Below, piece after piece: positions 50,233 through 60,513 of a stretch of DNA of 64,000 nt. The notes below the pieces were generated by a model. It made no database searches, was not told where the DNA came from, and saw only the letters and a list, made by a program, of their open reading frames with translations. The first letter of the stretch is position 1, and each line of letters opens with the position of its first letter. The DNA lies in contig CANKVU010000005.1 in the NCBI GenBank assembly GCA_947487205.1, positions 1-64,000 of the forward strand, in the 5' to 3' direction. Origin of the DNA: an uncultured Paracoccaceae bacterium. GTDB taxonomy: Bacteria > Pseudomonadota > Alphaproteobacteria > Rhodobacterales > Rhodobacteraceae. Both the position numbers and the translations under genes were made by a program.

Positions 50233-50732
50233 AACGGGATCTCGTCGTCGCTGTCCTGATAGCCGCCGCCACCACTGCCGCCGCCGCCCTCGGGCGACGA
50301 TCCGCCGCCGCCGTAGCCGCCGCCATAGCCGCCCCTGTCGTCCTGGTAGCCGCCCCCGCCGCCACTGCCGCCGCCCTCGCCGCGGCCGTCGAGCATCGTC
50401 AGCTCGGAGCGGTAGGGCCGCAGGACGACCTCGGTCGAGTAGCGGTCCTGGCCGCTCTGGTCCTGCCATTTGCGGGTTTCGAGCTGGCCCTCGATATAGA
50501 CCTTCGAGCCCTTCTTGAGGTATTGCTCGGCGACGCGCGCCAGCGGTTCGGCGAAGATCGCGACCGAGTGCCATTCGGTGCGCTCGCGCCGCTCGCCGGT
50601 ATTGCGGTCCTTCCACGTCTCGGACGTGGCGATGCGCAGGTTGCAGACCTTGCCGCCGTTCGAGAAGGTCCGCGTCTCGGGGTCGCGTCCCAGGTTGCCG
50701 ATCAGGATCACCTTGTTCACGGATCCGGCCAT
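50229..50732 (-). CDS. ssb: Single-stranded DNA-binding protein
   Basis: 167 residues. OB-fold 1-110 starting [20 protein letters not shown], with [20 protein letters not shown] and [19 protein letters not shown] Gly/Tyr/Ser-rich linker (about 118-158) leads to the acidic tip SDDEIPF that recruits replication and repair partners. ATG 50732 has AGGAGAGA upstream. The stop overlaps pabB by four bases on the opposite strand, so terminators for both would lie inside the other gene. Confidence 0.95.
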   Translation of the reverse strand: MAGSVNKVILIGNLGRDPETRTFSNGGKVCNLRIATSETWKDRNTGERRERTEWHSVAIFAEPLARVAEQYLKKGSKVYIEGQLETRKWQDQSGQDRYSTEVVLRPYRSELTMLDGRGEGGGSGGGGGYQDDRGGYGGGYGGGGSSPEGGGGSGGGGYQDSDDEIPF

Positions 50733-50899
50733 CGCGTCTCTCCTTGCCGAGTCGGGTTTCGGCGATCTGTCGCACGTTGCCCAAAGGATGGCGAGGGGCC
50801 GGGCGGCGACCGGGGGCCGGCCGGGCGCGATCGCGGGACTGGTTCGAATCGACGCGCCGGGTTACAGGCTGTCCGGGGGACAGGAAGACGAGGGACAGA

Positions 50900-51493
50900 A
50901 TGCGATTTCTGGTGCATGCGGCGATCCTCGCCGCGCTGCCGCTCGGCGTGCAGGCGGACACGCTTTTCTCCAGCAAGGGGCAGTCGGGATTTCGCGCGAA
51001 GCTCAACGTGCTGGACGGCCGCGCGGCCGCGCAATACGAAAGCTCCGCCCGGTTGCAGCCCAAGGTAAAGCCCGGGCCCGAGCAGGCGGGACGCCCGGCC
51101 GCGGTCACCGCCGCCTTCACGGGGCGCTATCGCGGCCAGTGGCTCGACCCCGCGCGGGAGGCGGCGCGCCGCCATGGCATCCCCGAGACGGTGTTCCTGC
51201 GCCTGGTGCAGCGGGAATCCGGGTGGAACCCCGCGGCCCTGTCCCACAAGGGCGCGATCGGCCTGGCGCAGTTGATGCCGTCGACGGCCCGCCTGCTGCG
51301 GGTGGATCCGGCCGATCCGGCGCAGAACCTCGACGGGGGGGCGCGGTACCTGGCGCAGCAATACCGCCGCTTCGGCGATTGGCGCCTGGCGCTCGCGGCC
51401 TACAATGCCGGCCCGGGCGCGGTGGAGCGCCATGGCGGCGTACCGCCCTATGCCGAGACCACCGCCTACGTGGCGGCGATCCTGGGCCACTAG
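50900..51493 (+). CDS. Lytic transglycosylase (SLT family)
   Basis: 197 residues from ATG 50900 with GACGAGGGAC upstream. Signal peptide [19 protein letters not shown]. The catalytic domain (about 82-197) has Glu106 in [51 protein letters not shown] and [20 protein letters not shown] then YAET. Periplasmic cleavage of peptidoglycan glycan strands to 1,6-anhydro ends. Convergent with the DUF1206 gene by a four-base overlap. Confidence 0.88.
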   Translation: MRFLVHAAILAALPLGVQADTLFSSKGQSGFRAKLNVLDGRAAAQYESSARLQPKVKPGPEQAGRPAAVTAAFTGRYRGQWLDPAREAARRHGIPETVFLRLVQRESGWNPAALSHKGAIGLAQLMPSTARLLRVDPADPAQNLDGGARYLAQQYRRFGDWRLALAAYNAGPGAVERHGGVPPYAETTAYVAAILGH

Positions 51494-52338
51494 CCGGCCT
51501 CGGCGCGGGCCTTGATCCGCGCCGCCAGGGTCTGGATGTCGGGATCGCTCGCCCGGGGCACGATGCGATAGACCGCGTTGACCGCACAGAAGATGGCAAA
51601 GCACAGAAGCCCCGCGCAGAGCGCCAGGATCAGGGCCTGCCCGTAGGGCTGGTCCGACAGCCACGAGAACACCGATCCGAGCCCGCCCGCGCTGTCGGGC
51701 GAATAGGTCCAGGCCGCGTATCCGATCAGGAATCCGATGACCGCGACCACGAATCCCTGGGCCGCGACGCCCACCCGCAGGACGGTGTCCCAGTTGCGGG
51801 TGAAATGGTTGCCCATCAGGTGCTTGCGGTAATCCCGGGCATAGGCCTTCTTGCCGTAATAGCCGCCCGCGGCGAAGGTCACGACGCCCGCCAGCAGCAG
51901 GATCCAGCGGCCGCCCGGCCAGCCGAGGATCACCCCGACCGCCTTGGAGATCGAGCTTTCGCCGCCACCGCCCGAGGCGGTGAAGACGATGAGGAGGGCA
52001 CCGATACCGATGGCCAGGTGGATGATCCCGGTCACGCACATGCCGATCCGGGCGATGATCCCCTCGCCGTCGCTGCCGTAGCATTCGAGGTCCCAGGCGG
52101 CGTCGACCAGGCGCCAGACCGCGTAGCAGGCCATGCCGAGAAACACGGCGAGGAGCACCGGAATGCCCCAGGTGCTGCGTTCGAGCTGACCCAGCGCCGA
52201 GGACGTGCCCTCGCCCTCGCCGCCATGCAGGATCGACCACAGCGAGATCCCCGCCACCACCACGTAGACCAGCGCCCGCCCGGCATAGCCCGTCCGCATG
52301 ACCGGGATCGCCCAGTCGAAATCTCCGTCGCGCGCCAT
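51490..52338 (-). CDS. DUF1206 membrane protein
   Basis: 282 residues from ATG 52338. Six membrane spans arranged as three similar two-helix units (e.g. [112 protein letters not shown]), as in DUF1206. The RxGYxGRALVYxxVAG and GxxxYAxWRLxDA pattern is kept. Function unknown. Confidence 0.8.
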   Translation of the reverse strand: MARDGDFDWAIPVMRTGYAGRALVYVVVAGISLWSILHGGEGEGTSSALGQLERSTWGIPVLLAVFLGMACYAVWRLVDAAWDLECYGSDGEGIIARIGMCVTGIIHLAIGIGALLIVFTASGGGGESSISKAVGVILGWPGGRWILLLAGVVTFAAGGYYGKKAYARDYRKHLMGNHFTRNWDTVLRVGVAAQGFVVAVIGFLIGYAAWTYSPDSAGGLGSVFSWLSDQPYGQALILALCAGLLCFAIFCAVNAVYRIVPRASDPDIQTLAARIKARAEAG

Positions 52339-52392
52339 CTCGCCCTCCGTTCCCCGTTTCGGGATGAACACCCCCCGCGGCCCGGTCGTTCC

Positions 52393-54471
52393 TCAATCGG
52401 GCGCGCGGGTGATGACCGGGTCCATGGCCTCGAGCTCGGCGCGGGCCAGGTGACACTTGATTTGGTGGCGCCCCCCGGGACCGAAGGCGACCATCGGCGG
52501 CACTTCCCGCTCGCAGAGCCCGTCGGGAACCCGCGACTTCCACCGGCAGCGCGTCTGGAACGGGCAGCCCGGCGGCGGGTCCATGGCCGAGGGCACCTCC
52601 CCCTCCAGCACGACATGCTTCTTGCGGACCCGCGTGTCGGCCACCGGGACCGCCGACAGCAGCGCCTCGGTATAGGGGTGATAGGGCGGGGCGAAGACGT
52701 CCGCGGTATCGCCGATCTCGACCACGTGGCCGAGATACATGACCAGCACCCGGTCCGCGAGGTAGCGCACGATCGACAGGTCGTGGCTGATGAAGAGGAG
52801 GGTCGTGCGGTGCTGGCGCTGGATCTCCATCAGGAGGTCCGCGACCGCCGCCTGCACGGACACGTCGAGCGCCGAGACCGGCTCGTCAGCGACGACGATC
52901 CGCGCGTCGCCGCCGAAGGCGCGGGCGATGCCCACGCGCTGCTTCTGCCCCCCCGAGAGCTGGCGCGGCAGACGGGAGGCGAATTCGCGGGGCAGCTTGA
53001 CCAGGTCCAGCAGGTCGAGCATGCGGTCGCGCCGCTCGCGCTCGCTCCGGCCCACGCCGAAGACCTCGAGCGCGCGCCGGATCTGCCGGCCGACGGTCAT
53101 GGACGGGTTCAGGGTGTCGAACGGATTCTGGAAGATCATCTGGATGTCGGCCACGGTGCCGGGGCCGCGCCTGTGCACGGGCACGTCCCCGATCGAGCGG
53201 CCGTCGAGGGTGATCGTCCCGGCCGTCGCCGTCTCGAGCCCCGTGAGCATCCGCGCCAGGGTCGACTTGCCGCAGCCCGATTCGCCGACGATGGCCAGCG
53301 TCTCGGCCTCCCGGGCCTCGAAGGAGAGGTCCTCGTTCGCCTTGACGACCTGCGTCCCGCCGGACCCGAACCATCCCGCGCCGGCGACCTCGTAATATTT
53401 CCGCACCCCCTCGAGGCGCAGCACCGGGCCGCCGATCCGCGCCGCCGTGTCCGGCGCGCCGCCGAGCGCCATGCGGCTCCAGTCGATCTCGTCGTGGCGC
53501 AGGCAGCGGGTGCGGTGTCGCCGGTCGCCCGGCACGTCGAACATCGGGATCTCCTGCGTGTCGCAGCGCCCGGCCCGGAAATGCGCGCAGCGCGGCCCGA
53601 AATTGCAGCCCGGCGGGCGCTCGTCGGGCAGGGGGAAATTGCCCGGGATGGCCACCAGCGGCTTGGCGGTCTTGTCCGCGCCGGGCAGCGGGATCGCCCG
53701 GAACAGGGCCTGGGTGTAGGGGTGGCGCATGGTGTCGAACACGTCGCCGATCGCCCCGGTCTCGACGGCCTCGCCGGAATACATCACGCAGATCCGGTCG
53801 CAGGTCTCCAGCACCAGGCCCAGGTTGTGGCTGATGAAGAGCATCGAGGTGCCGTATTTGCGGCCCAGGTCCCGGACGAGGTCCAGCACCGCGGCCTCGA
53901 CCGTCACGTCGAGCGCGGTCGTCGGTTCGTCGAGGATCAGCAGGGCGGGGCTGGCCATCAGCGCCATGGCGATGACGATGCGCTGCTGCTGGCCGCCCGA
54001 CAGCTCGTGGGGATAGGCCCGCAGGATGCGCTCCGGATCGGGAAGCTGCACGTCCCGCACCACGTCGAGCGCGCGCGCCCGCGCCTCCGGCTTCGACACG
54101 CCCTCGTGGATGATCGGCACCTCCATCAACTGGCGCCCGATCCGCATGGCCGGGTTCAGCGAGGCCATCGGCTCCTGGTAGATCATCGCGATCTCGCGGC
54201 CGCGGAGCGCGCGCAGCTCGTCCGGCGACAGCGTGGCCATGTCGCGGCCCCGGTAGCGGATCGTCCCGCCGGTGATGCGCCCCGTGGCGCCCAGGTCGCG
54301 CATCACCCCGAGCGCCACGGTGGACTTGCCGCACCCCGATTCGCCCACCAGCCCCATCGCCTCGCCGGGCATGAGCCGGGCCGAGAAATCCATCACCGCC
54401 GGGATCTCCCGCCGGCGGGTGAAGAAGGAGATCGAGAGCGACTCGAACTCGAGGATCGGCGTCTCCGTCAT
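52393..54471 (-). CDS. Dipeptide/oligopeptide ABC transporter, fused double ATP-binding protein
   Basis: 692 residues, equal to DppD plus DppF in one chain. First ATPase: Walker A GESGCGKST (43-51), signature ELSGGQQQRIVIAMAL, Walker B ALLILDEPTTALD. Second: Walker A again GESGCGKST (about 393-401), signature QLSGGQKQRVGIARAFGG, RIVVADEPVSALDVSVQ. Each ends in the oligopeptide-transporter C-terminal region with Cys clusters (CNFGPRCAHFRAGRCDTQE; CPFQTRCRWKSRV), possible iron-sulphur sites. Powers the two permeases encoded upstream. Confidence 0.92.
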   Translation of the reverse strand: MTETPILEFESLSISFFTRRREIPAVMDFSARLMPGEAMGLVGESGCGKSTVALGVMRDLGATGRITGGTIRYRGRDMATLSPDELRALRGREIAMIYQEPMASLNPAMRIGRQLMEVPIIHEGVSKPEARARALDVVRDVQLPDPERILRAYPHELSGGQQQRIVIAMALMASPALLILDEPTTALDVTVEAAVLDLVRDLGRKYGTSMLFISHNLGLVLETCDRICVMYSGEAVETGAIGDVFDTMRHPYTQALFRAIPLPGADKTAKPLVAIPGNFPLPDERPPGCNFGPRCAHFRAGRCDTQEIPMFDVPGDRRHRTRCLRHDEIDWSRMALGGAPDTAARIGGPVLRLEGVRKYYEVAGAGWFGSGGTQVVKANEDLSFEAREAETLAIVGESGCGKSTLARMLTGLETATAGTITLDGRSIGDVPVHRRGPGTVADIQMIFQNPFDTLNPSMTVGRQIRRALEVFGVGRSERERRDRMLDLLDLVKLPREFASRLPRQLSGGQKQRVGIARAFGGDARIVVADEPVSALDVSVQAAVADLLMEIQRQHRTTLLFISHDLSIVRYLADRVLVMYLGHVVEIGDTADVFAPPYHPYTEALLSAVPVADTRVRKKHVVLEGEVPSAMDPPPGCPFQTRCRWKSRVPDGLCEREVPPMVAFGPGGRHQIKCHLARAELEAMDPVITRAPD

Positions 54472-54535
54472 CGCGCGTCCTTCATCCTTTTTCCAAGTAC
54501 CCCGGGGTCCGGGGCGGCGCCCCGGTCCGCCTCCG

Positions 54536-55951
54536 TCACTCGCGCAGCGATTCCTCGCGCAGCCCGTCGGCCAGCAGGTTGAGGCCCAGAACGAGGCTCA
54601 GAAGGGCCAGGGCGGGCGCCAGCGCGGGGTGCGGATAGATGGCCAGAAGCTTGCGCCCCTCGTTGATCGTGGTGCCCCAGTCGGGGCTCTCGGGGGGAAG
54701 CCCCAGGCCGAAGAAGCCCAGCGTACCCAGAAGGATCGTCGTGTAGCCGATCCGCAGGCAGAAATCGACGATCAGCGGACCGCGGGCGTTCGGCAGGATC
54801 TCCCACAGCATCACGTACCACGGCCCCTCGCCCCTGGTGCGGGCGGCGGCGACGTAATCGCGCGTCTTCACGTCGAGCGCGATCCCGCGGACGATGCGGA
54901 ACACGGTCGGCGCGTTGACGAAGACCACCGCCACGAAGACCACGAGGATGCCGCCCGGCACGTCGAAGAGGTCCGCGCCGGGCGGCAGGACGCGCACCGG
55001 GCCCGCGGGTTCGGAGACGAGCGAGAGATAGAGCCATCCGAGCCCGCCGATCGTCGCCGCCAGGAGCGGCGCCAGAAGGCGCGGCCGCGTCCGGTAACGG
55101 GCGTTGAGGAGCACCGCGACGAAGACGATGGGAAAGACGAACAGCACCATCGCCATGTAGGTCGGGATGCCGGTCGCGACGATCTCGGGCGTGACGAGGA
55201 GGTAGAAGAGCAGGATCACCGGGAAGGCGAGGATCAGGTTGGCGACGAAGGTCAGGCCCATGTCGAGCCGCCCGCCGACATAGGCGGCGGGCAGGCCCAG
55301 CGTGATGCCGACCATGAACGAGAAGCCGGTGGCCAGCGGCGCGATCTGGACCACCGTCCAGGCGCCCGCGATCATGCGGGAGAAGACATCGCGGCCCAGG
55401 TTGTCGCCCCCGAGCAGGTAAAAGGGGTAGGCGCCCGCCGGCGCCTCGCCCAGCATCTGGGTGAAGGGCGTGCCCGGCGGCGCGTTCTTCATCGCACCGG
55501 ACTGGGCCAGTGGATCGTGGGTGAGGATCAGGTCCGCCGCCCCGAAGATCGCCGCGAGGACCCAGAACGCCGCCAGCGCGAAGCCGGCCGTGCCGATGGG
55601 CGAGTCGAAGAGCTTGCCGTAGAGGCCGAGCCGCCGGCGCAGCAGCCGCGACAGCGCCAGCACGAGCGCGAGCGCGATCCAGACCGGCAGGAGCCGTCGC
55701 GCCATCCCGCCGAGGATGCCGGCGTCCGTTCCGAGCGCCGCGCCGGCGGCCAGAAGGCCCGCCACCGCCAGCACGAGGGCGGCCGAGGACCACGCGAGGG
55801 CGCGGTCGATCCCGCCCGGCACCGGGCCGGCCGGCGCGGACAGCGCGCCCAGGAGGAGGCGGATCGCGGCGAGCGCCGGCGGCGCCGCCGCCAGCACCCC
55901 CAGCACGGGCAGGAGCGGCGCCAGCACGCCCGTCCAGGTCAGGGCGTCCAC
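54536..55951 (-). CDS. Peptide ABC transporter permease (DppC-like)
   Basis: 471 residues, longer than the usual ~300 because of an N-terminal extension with extra membrane spans (about 1-150). The core has GGDNLGRDVFSRMIAGAWTV, six helices and the inner loop RTRGEGPWYVMLWEILPNAR, then GTTINEGRKLLAIYPH. Inner membrane. 46 bases follow DppB's stop; both precede the fused ATPase in one leftward transcript. Confidence 0.88.
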   Translation of the reverse strand: MDALTWTGVLAPLLPVLGVLAAAPPALAAIRLLLGALSAPAGPVPGGIDRALAWSSAALVLAVAGLLAAGAALGTDAGILGGMARRLLPVWIALALVLALSRLLRRRLGLYGKLFDSPIGTAGFALAAFWVLAAIFGAADLILTHDPLAQSGAMKNAPPGTPFTQMLGEAPAGAYPFYLLGGDNLGRDVFSRMIAGAWTVVQIAPLATGFSFMVGITLGLPAAYVGGRLDMGLTFVANLILAFPVILLFYLLVTPEIVATGIPTYMAMVLFVFPIVFVAVLLNARYRTRPRLLAPLLAATIGGLGWLYLSLVSEPAGPVRVLPPGADLFDVPGGILVVFVAVVFVNAPTVFRIVRGIALDVKTRDYVAAARTRGEGPWYVMLWEILPNARGPLIVDFCLRIGYTTILLGTLGFFGLGLPPESPDWGTTINEGRKLLAIYPHPALAPALALLSLVLGLNLLADGLREESLRE

Positions 55952-55997
55952 GGCCTATCCTCCTGGCGGTGCGGGGCGGGGTCCGGAGCGGGATGCG

Positions 55998-57047
55998 TCA
56001 CGTCACCGAGATCCTCGGGTTGAGGTAGATATAGCCGATATCCGAGATCAGCTGGGTCAGCAGCACGACCACCACGGAGACGACCGACACCGCCAGCAAC
56101 AGCTCGATGTCGTTGTTCCCGGCCGCCTGCACCAGGGTCCAGCCGAACCCCTTGTAGTTGAAAAGCGTCTCGACGATCACGACGCCGTTCAGGAGCCACG
56201 GCACCTGCAGCATGATCACCGTGAAGGGCGCGATCAGGGCGTTCCGCAACGCGTGGCGCAGTACCACGTCGCGGAACCGCACTCCCTTGAGGCGGGCGGT
56301 GCGGATGTATTGCTGGGTCATCACCTCGGCCATCGCCGCGCGGGTCATGCGGGCGACGTAGCCCATCCCGTAGAGCGCGATGGTGAGCACCGGCAGGAAG
56401 AAGTTCCAGAAGGTGGCGTCCTCCATCGCCGAGGTGGCGGTGCCCTTGAACCAGCCGACCCCGGCCGCCGACGAGGCGAAGACGGTGATCAGGATCACCC
56501 CCGAGACGTATTCCGGCGTGGCCGTGGAGAGGACTGCGACCGAGGACAGCGTCCGGTCGGTCCGGCTGCCCTCGCGCATGCCCGCCAGGACGCCGATGAC
56601 GAGCGCGGCGGGGATCATCAGCAGGAGCGTCCAGCCCATCAGCTTTCCGGTGAGGGCGAGGCGGGTCGCGACGATGGCGCCCACATCCTCCCGGAAGACG
56701 GTGGAATAGCCCCAATTCCCCTGCAGGACGCCGCAGAAGGCGGCCGCGTTGGGGGGCGGCTCGGGCGCCTCGCCGAAACAGCGGCCGCGCACCGATCCGT
56801 CGGCCTGGCGCACGACATGGCCCGGCACCACGCCCAGCCATTCGCCGTACTTGACGAAGAGGTTGCGGTCGTAGCCCCGGCTTTCGAGCCAGGAGGCGAC
56901 CTCGGCATCGGTCATGCGCGTGTTGCCCTGGCTCTTGGCCATCTTCTCGAGGTTGGGGGCGAGGTTGGTCAGCGCGAAGACCACGAAGGTCAGGCACAGG
57001 GCCGTGGCCAGCATCAACGCGACGCGTCGGAGAAGAAAGGCACCCAT
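55998..57047 (-). CDS. Peptide ABC transporter permease (DppB-like)
   Basis: 349 residues. MGAFLLRRVALMLATALCLT opens the first helix; the periplasmic part contains a 60-residue insert (VVPGHVVRQADGSVRGRCFG...). The binding-protein-dependent permease domain has LAGMREGSRTDRTLSSVAVL and the EAA loop YIRTARLKGVRFRDVVLRHA. Inner membrane. Promoter-proximal gene of the importer; no substrate-binding protein gene lies upstream in the window. Confidence 0.88.
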   Translation of the reverse strand: MGAFLLRRVALMLATALCLTFVVFALTNLAPNLEKMAKSQGNTRMTDAEVASWLESRGYDRNLFVKYGEWLGVVPGHVVRQADGSVRGRCFGEAPEPPPNAAAFCGVLQGNWGYSTVFREDVGAIVATRLALTGKLMGWTLLLMIPAALVIGVLAGMREGSRTDRTLSSVAVLSTATPEYVSGVILITVFASSAAGVGWFKGTATSAMEDATFWNFFLPVLTIALYGMGYVARMTRAAMAEVMTQQYIRTARLKGVRFRDVVLRHALRNALIAPFTVIMLQVPWLLNGVVIVETLFNYKGFGWTLVQAAGNNDIELLLAVSVVSVVVVLLTQLISDIGYIYLNPRISVT

Positions 57048-57358
57048 GTCGTGTTTCCCGGCTGAGCTGGATCAGGTGGCCGGACGGGCCGAACGGGCCA
57101 GGCATGGGCCGGCGCGAAAGCCCCGGCGGCATCCGCCAGGGATGTGTCGGGACATGCCCCACCGGGGGACGTCCGGGCGGGCCCGGCCGTGGCCGCGCGG
57201 TCTCGATCTCACGCTGATCCCCTTCGGCCCGTGCGCCGCAGGACGCGCGGGCCGCACCGGCCCGCCATCCCGCATCCCCGTCGACCCATTCGGCACGAAC
57301 CGGACGGCGCCGTCAACGGCGCACGGCCTCACAGCGGCGCGACCATTCGCGGCAGCGC
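57048..57358. other. Non-coding gap between importer and miaA
   Basis: 311 bases with no credible gene; the open frames here are Arg/Pro/Gly-rich. It should hold the promoter of the leftward importer operon. I see no clear -35/-10, tRNA or riboswitch-like element. Confidence 0.5.
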
Positions 57359-58231
57359 TCACCCCGGCATCTCCACCGGGGTCCAGTCGGCCATGCGGGC
57401 GCGGAACCAGGTCCGCTGGCGCTTCGCGTAGCGGCGGGTCGCGATCACGGCGCGCTCGCGTGCGGTGGCCAGGTCCGTCTCGCCGCGCAGGTACGCCACC
57501 AGTTCGGGGGCGCCGATGGCGCGGTGGGCGGGCAGGGCGGGGTCGTAGGCGGGCAGCACCCGCCGCACCTCGTCGAGCGCGCCGGCCGCCAGCATCGCGT
57601 CGAAGCGGCGCTCGATGCGGGGCGCGAGCGCCTCGGGCGGGGCGTGGACGACAAAGGCGGTCGCCGATCCGCGGGGTAGGAGCGGCGGCGGGGTACGATC
57701 CTGCCAGCGGGCCAGGGGGCATCCGGTGGCGGTCAGGACCTCCCAGGCGCGCTTGACGCGGGCCGGGTTGCACGGGTCGATCCGGGCGCGGGTCTCGGGG
57801 TCGAGCGCGGCCAGCAGGTCGGCGTGGCCCATCGCGTCGGCGCGGCGGCGCACCTCGGGCGGGACCGGGGGAATGTCGGCCAGCCCCTCCGTCAGGGCGG
57901 TGAGGTAGAGCCCGGTTCCCCCGACGACGATCGGGCGCGGCCCCGGCAGGAGCGGGGCCACCTCGCGCAGCCAGTGACCGACGGAATAGGCGCGCCCCGC
58001 CTCCACGTGCCCGTAGAGGAGATGCGGCGCGCGGGCGAGGTCGCCGGCGCCCGGGCGGGCCGTCAGGATCCGCCAGGTGGCATAGACCTGCAGCGCGTCG
58101 GCGTTGACGACGCGCCCGCCATGCGCCTCGGCGATGGCGAGGGCGAGGCCGGACTTGCCGCTCGCGGTGGGGCCGGCGATCAGGACGGGCCGATCCCCGG
58201 CCGCGCCGGCGATCGCTGCGTCGGGCGTCAT
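57359..58231 (-). CDS. miaA: tRNA dimethylallyltransferase
   Basis: 290 residues from ATG 58231. Adds dimethylallyl to A37 of tRNAs reading UNN codons. P-loop [11 protein letters not shown] (20-30), [70 protein letters not shown] and [14 protein letters not shown] are all family marks. Divergent from pyrH, 75 bases apart. Confidence 0.94.
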   Translation of the reverse strand: MTPDAAIAGAAGDRPVLIAGPTASGKSGLALAIAEAHGGRVVNADALQVYATWRILTARPGAGDLARAPHLLYGHVEAGRAYSVGHWLREVAPLLPGPRPIVVGGTGLYLTALTEGLADIPPVPPEVRRRADAMGHADLLAALDPETRARIDPCNPARVKRAWEVLTATGCPLARWQDRTPPPLLPRGSATAFVVHAPPEALAPRIERRFDAMLAAGALDEVRRVLPAYDPALPAHRAIGAPELVAYLRGETDLATARERAVIATRRYAKRQRTWFRARMADWTPVEMPG

Positions 58232-58306
58232 GTTTGTCGTCCTCGCGATGTTGTATCGGCGCCGCTTTTCCGACATTTATCCGGCGGACGCAAAACGGGG
58301 GATTGC

Positions 58307-59035
58307 ATGGTCGAGGCACACGGAACCCGGCGCTACGACAGGGTTCTTCTGAAGATCTCGGGCGAGGCGCTGATGGGCGATCAGGGCTTCGGCCTTCACC
58401 CGCCCACGGTCCGCCGCATCGCCGAGGAGGTCAAGTCGGTCCACGACCTGGGCGTCGAGATCTGCATGGTGATCGGGGGCGGCAACATCTTTCGCGGGCT
58501 GCAGGGCTCCGCCCAGGGGATGGAGCGGACGACCGCCGACTACATGGGGATGCTGGCCACGGTGATGAACGCGCTGGCGATGCAGGGGGCGCTCGAATCG
58601 CACGGCATCCACACGCGCGTCATCTCGGCGATCACGATGAACGAGGTGGCCGAGCCCTATATCCGCCGCCGCGCGGTCCGGCACCTGGAGAAGAAGCGGG
58701 TCTGCATCTTCGCCGCCGGGACCGGAAACCCGTATTTCACCACCGACACGGCCGCCACGCTCCGGGCCAACGAGATGAACTGCCAGGCGATCTTCAAGGG
58801 AACGAAGGTCGACGGGGTCTACGACATGGACCCGGCGCAGCACCCCGAGGCGGTGCGCTACGACCGGGTGAGCTATGACGAGGTCCTGCAGAAGCACCTC
58901 AACGTCATGGACGCCTCGGCGATCGCGCTGGCGCGCGACAACCACCTGCCGATCATCGTCTTCTCGCTCGACGAGCCGGGCGGGTTCCGCGGCATCCTGA
59001 GGGGCGAGGGGACCTTCACCATCGTCGATGATTGA
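58307..59035 (+). CDS. pyrH: UMP kinase
   Basis: 242 residues from ATG 58307 with GGGG upstream. Converts UMP to [23 protein letters not shown] (14-33), [92 protein letters not shown]. First gene of the run pyrH-frr-uppS-cdsA-dxr-rseP. Confidence 0.95.
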   Translation: MVEAHGTRRYDRVLLKISGEALMGDQGFGLHPPTVRRIAEEVKSVHDLGVEICMVIGGGNIFRGLQGSAQGMERTTADYMGMLATVMNALAMQGALESHGIHTRVISAITMNEVAEPYIRRRAVRHLEKKRVCIFAAGTGNPYFTTDTAATLRANEMNCQAIFKGTKVDGVYDMDPAQHPEAVRYDRVSYDEVLQKHLNVMDASAIALARDNHLPIIVFSLDEPGGFRGILRGEGTFTIVDD

Positions 59036-59121
59036 GACGGCGGGGGCCCGGCGACGCGCGCACTGGAAATCCGGGCGCCGTTGCGGCATACCTCGCCGGC
59101 GAGAGACCCGAAGAGGCACCC

Positions 59122-59685
59122 ATGGCTGACGACATCGACTTCGATACCGACGACCTGAAGCGGCGCATGGACGGCGCGATGACCGCGCTCCGGCAGGAAT
59201 TCGCCTCGCTGCGGACCGGGCGCGCCTCCGCCCAGATGGTCGAGCCGGTGATGGTCGAGGCCTATGGCCAGCCGACGCCGATCAACCAGGTCGGCACTGT
59301 CAACGTGCCCGAGCCGCGGATGGTCACCATCTCGATCTGGGACAAGTCCCTCGTCGGCAAGGCCGAGCGGGCGATCCGCGAGAGCGGCCTCGGGATCAAC
59401 CCGGTGGTCGACGGCACGACGATCCGCCTGCCCATCCCCGAGCTGAACGAGGAACGGCGCAAGGAACTCGCCAAGGTCGCGGGCAGCTATGCCGAGAACA
59501 CCCGCGTGGCGATCCGCAACATCCGCCGGGACGGAATGGACCGGCTGAAGAAGGCCAAGGCCAACGGCATGTCCGAGGACGACCAGAAGCTGTGGCAGAC
59601 CGAGGTCCAGGAGATGACGGACGATTACATCAAGCGGGTCGACGAGGCGCTGGAGACCAAGCAAGAAGAGATCATGCAGGTCTGA
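59122..59685 (+). CDS. frr: Ribosome recycling factor
   Basis: 187 residues from ATG 59122. Splits post-termination ribosomes with [103 protein letters not shown]. Full length, three-helix bundle plus beta domain. Confidence 0.96.
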   Translation: MADDIDFDTDDLKRRMDGAMTALRQEFASLRTGRASAQMVEPVMVEAYGQPTPINQVGTVNVPEPRMVTISIWDKSLVGKAERAIRESGLGINPVVDGTTIRLPIPELNEERRKELAKVAGSYAENTRVAIRNIRRDGMDRLKKAKANGMSEDDQKLWQTEVQEMTDDYIKRVDEALETKQEEIMQV

Positions 59686-59787
59686 GCCGCGATGCGGGCG
59701 TCGACCTTACCAGATTGTAAAGGTTTCGACGGGTAGACCTGCCGGCGCCGAGCAGGCATGTACCAGTCCGAACCAAGGCGAGAGCGA

Positions 59788-60513
59788 ATGGCGATGGCTC
59801 AGAGGATGACCGGCGGTCCGCGCCACGTGGCGTGCATCATGGATGGAAACGGGCGCTGGGCGCAGGCCCGGGGCAAACCGCGGCTGTTCGGCCACCATGC
59901 CGGCGCGCGGCGCGTCAAGGAGGTGGTGAAGGCCTGTCCCGAGCTGGGGATCGAGTACCTGACCGTCTTCGCCTTCTCGACCGAGAACTGGAAGCGGACC
60001 CAGGCCGAGGTCGCCGGCCTGATGAAGCTGTTCCGCCGCTACATCCAATCCGAGGCGAACGAGCTTCTGGCGGCCGGCGTGCGCGTGCGCTTCATCGGCG
60101 ACCGGGTGCGGCTCGACCCCAAGCTGGTCACGATGATGGACCAGCTGGAATTGCTGACCTCGAAGAACGACAAGCTGCACATGACGGTCGCGCTGAACTA
60201 TGGCAGCCGGGACGAGATCGGGCGGGCGACCAAGCGGCTCGCCACCGAGGTCGCGACCGGCCGCGTCAAGGCCTCGGACGTGGACGAGACGACGCTGGCG
60301 CGGTACCTCGACACCCATTTCCTGCCCGATCCGGACTTGGTGATCCGCACCAGCGGCGAGGCGCGGATCTCCAACTTCCTGCTCTGGCAATCGGCCTATT
60401 CCGAATACGAGTTCATCGACACGCTCTGGCCCGACTTCACCGCCGAGATCTTCGCGCAGACGGTGTCGCGCTATGGGCGGCGCGAGCGCAGGTACGGCGC
60501 CGTGGTTGCATGA
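59788..60513 (+). CDS. uppS: Undecaprenyl diphosphate synthase
   Basis: 241 residues from ATG 59788, preceded by AAGGCGAGAG; ATG 59758 is a longer alternative overlapping a hairpin (CCTGC...GCAGG, 59738-59756). Makes the C55 lipid carrier for peptidoglycan and polysaccharides. HVACIMDGNGRWAQARGKPR (catalytic Asp), HHAGARRVKEVVKACPELGI, VFAFSTENWKRTQAEV, DLVIRTSGEARISNFLLWQS, YSEYEFIDTLWPDF. Four-base overlap with cdsA. Confidence 0.95.
   Translation: MAMAQRMTGGPRHVACIMDGNGRWAQARGKPRLFGHHAGARRVKEVVKACPELGIEYLTVFAFSTENWKRTQAEVAGLMKLFRRYIQSEANELLAAGVRVRFIGDRVRLDPKLVTMMDQLELLTSKNDKLHMTVALNYGSRDEIGRATKRLATEVATGRVKASDVDETTLARYLDTHFLPDPDLVIRTSGEARISNFLLWQSAYSEYEFIDTLWPDFTAEIFAQTVSRYGRRERRYGAVVA

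Noticed and set aside
50841-50850. tRNA T-loop-like GGTTCGAATC
   Set aside because: No cloverleaf can be drawn around it; the flanks are GC-rich leader of the lytic transglycosylase gene.
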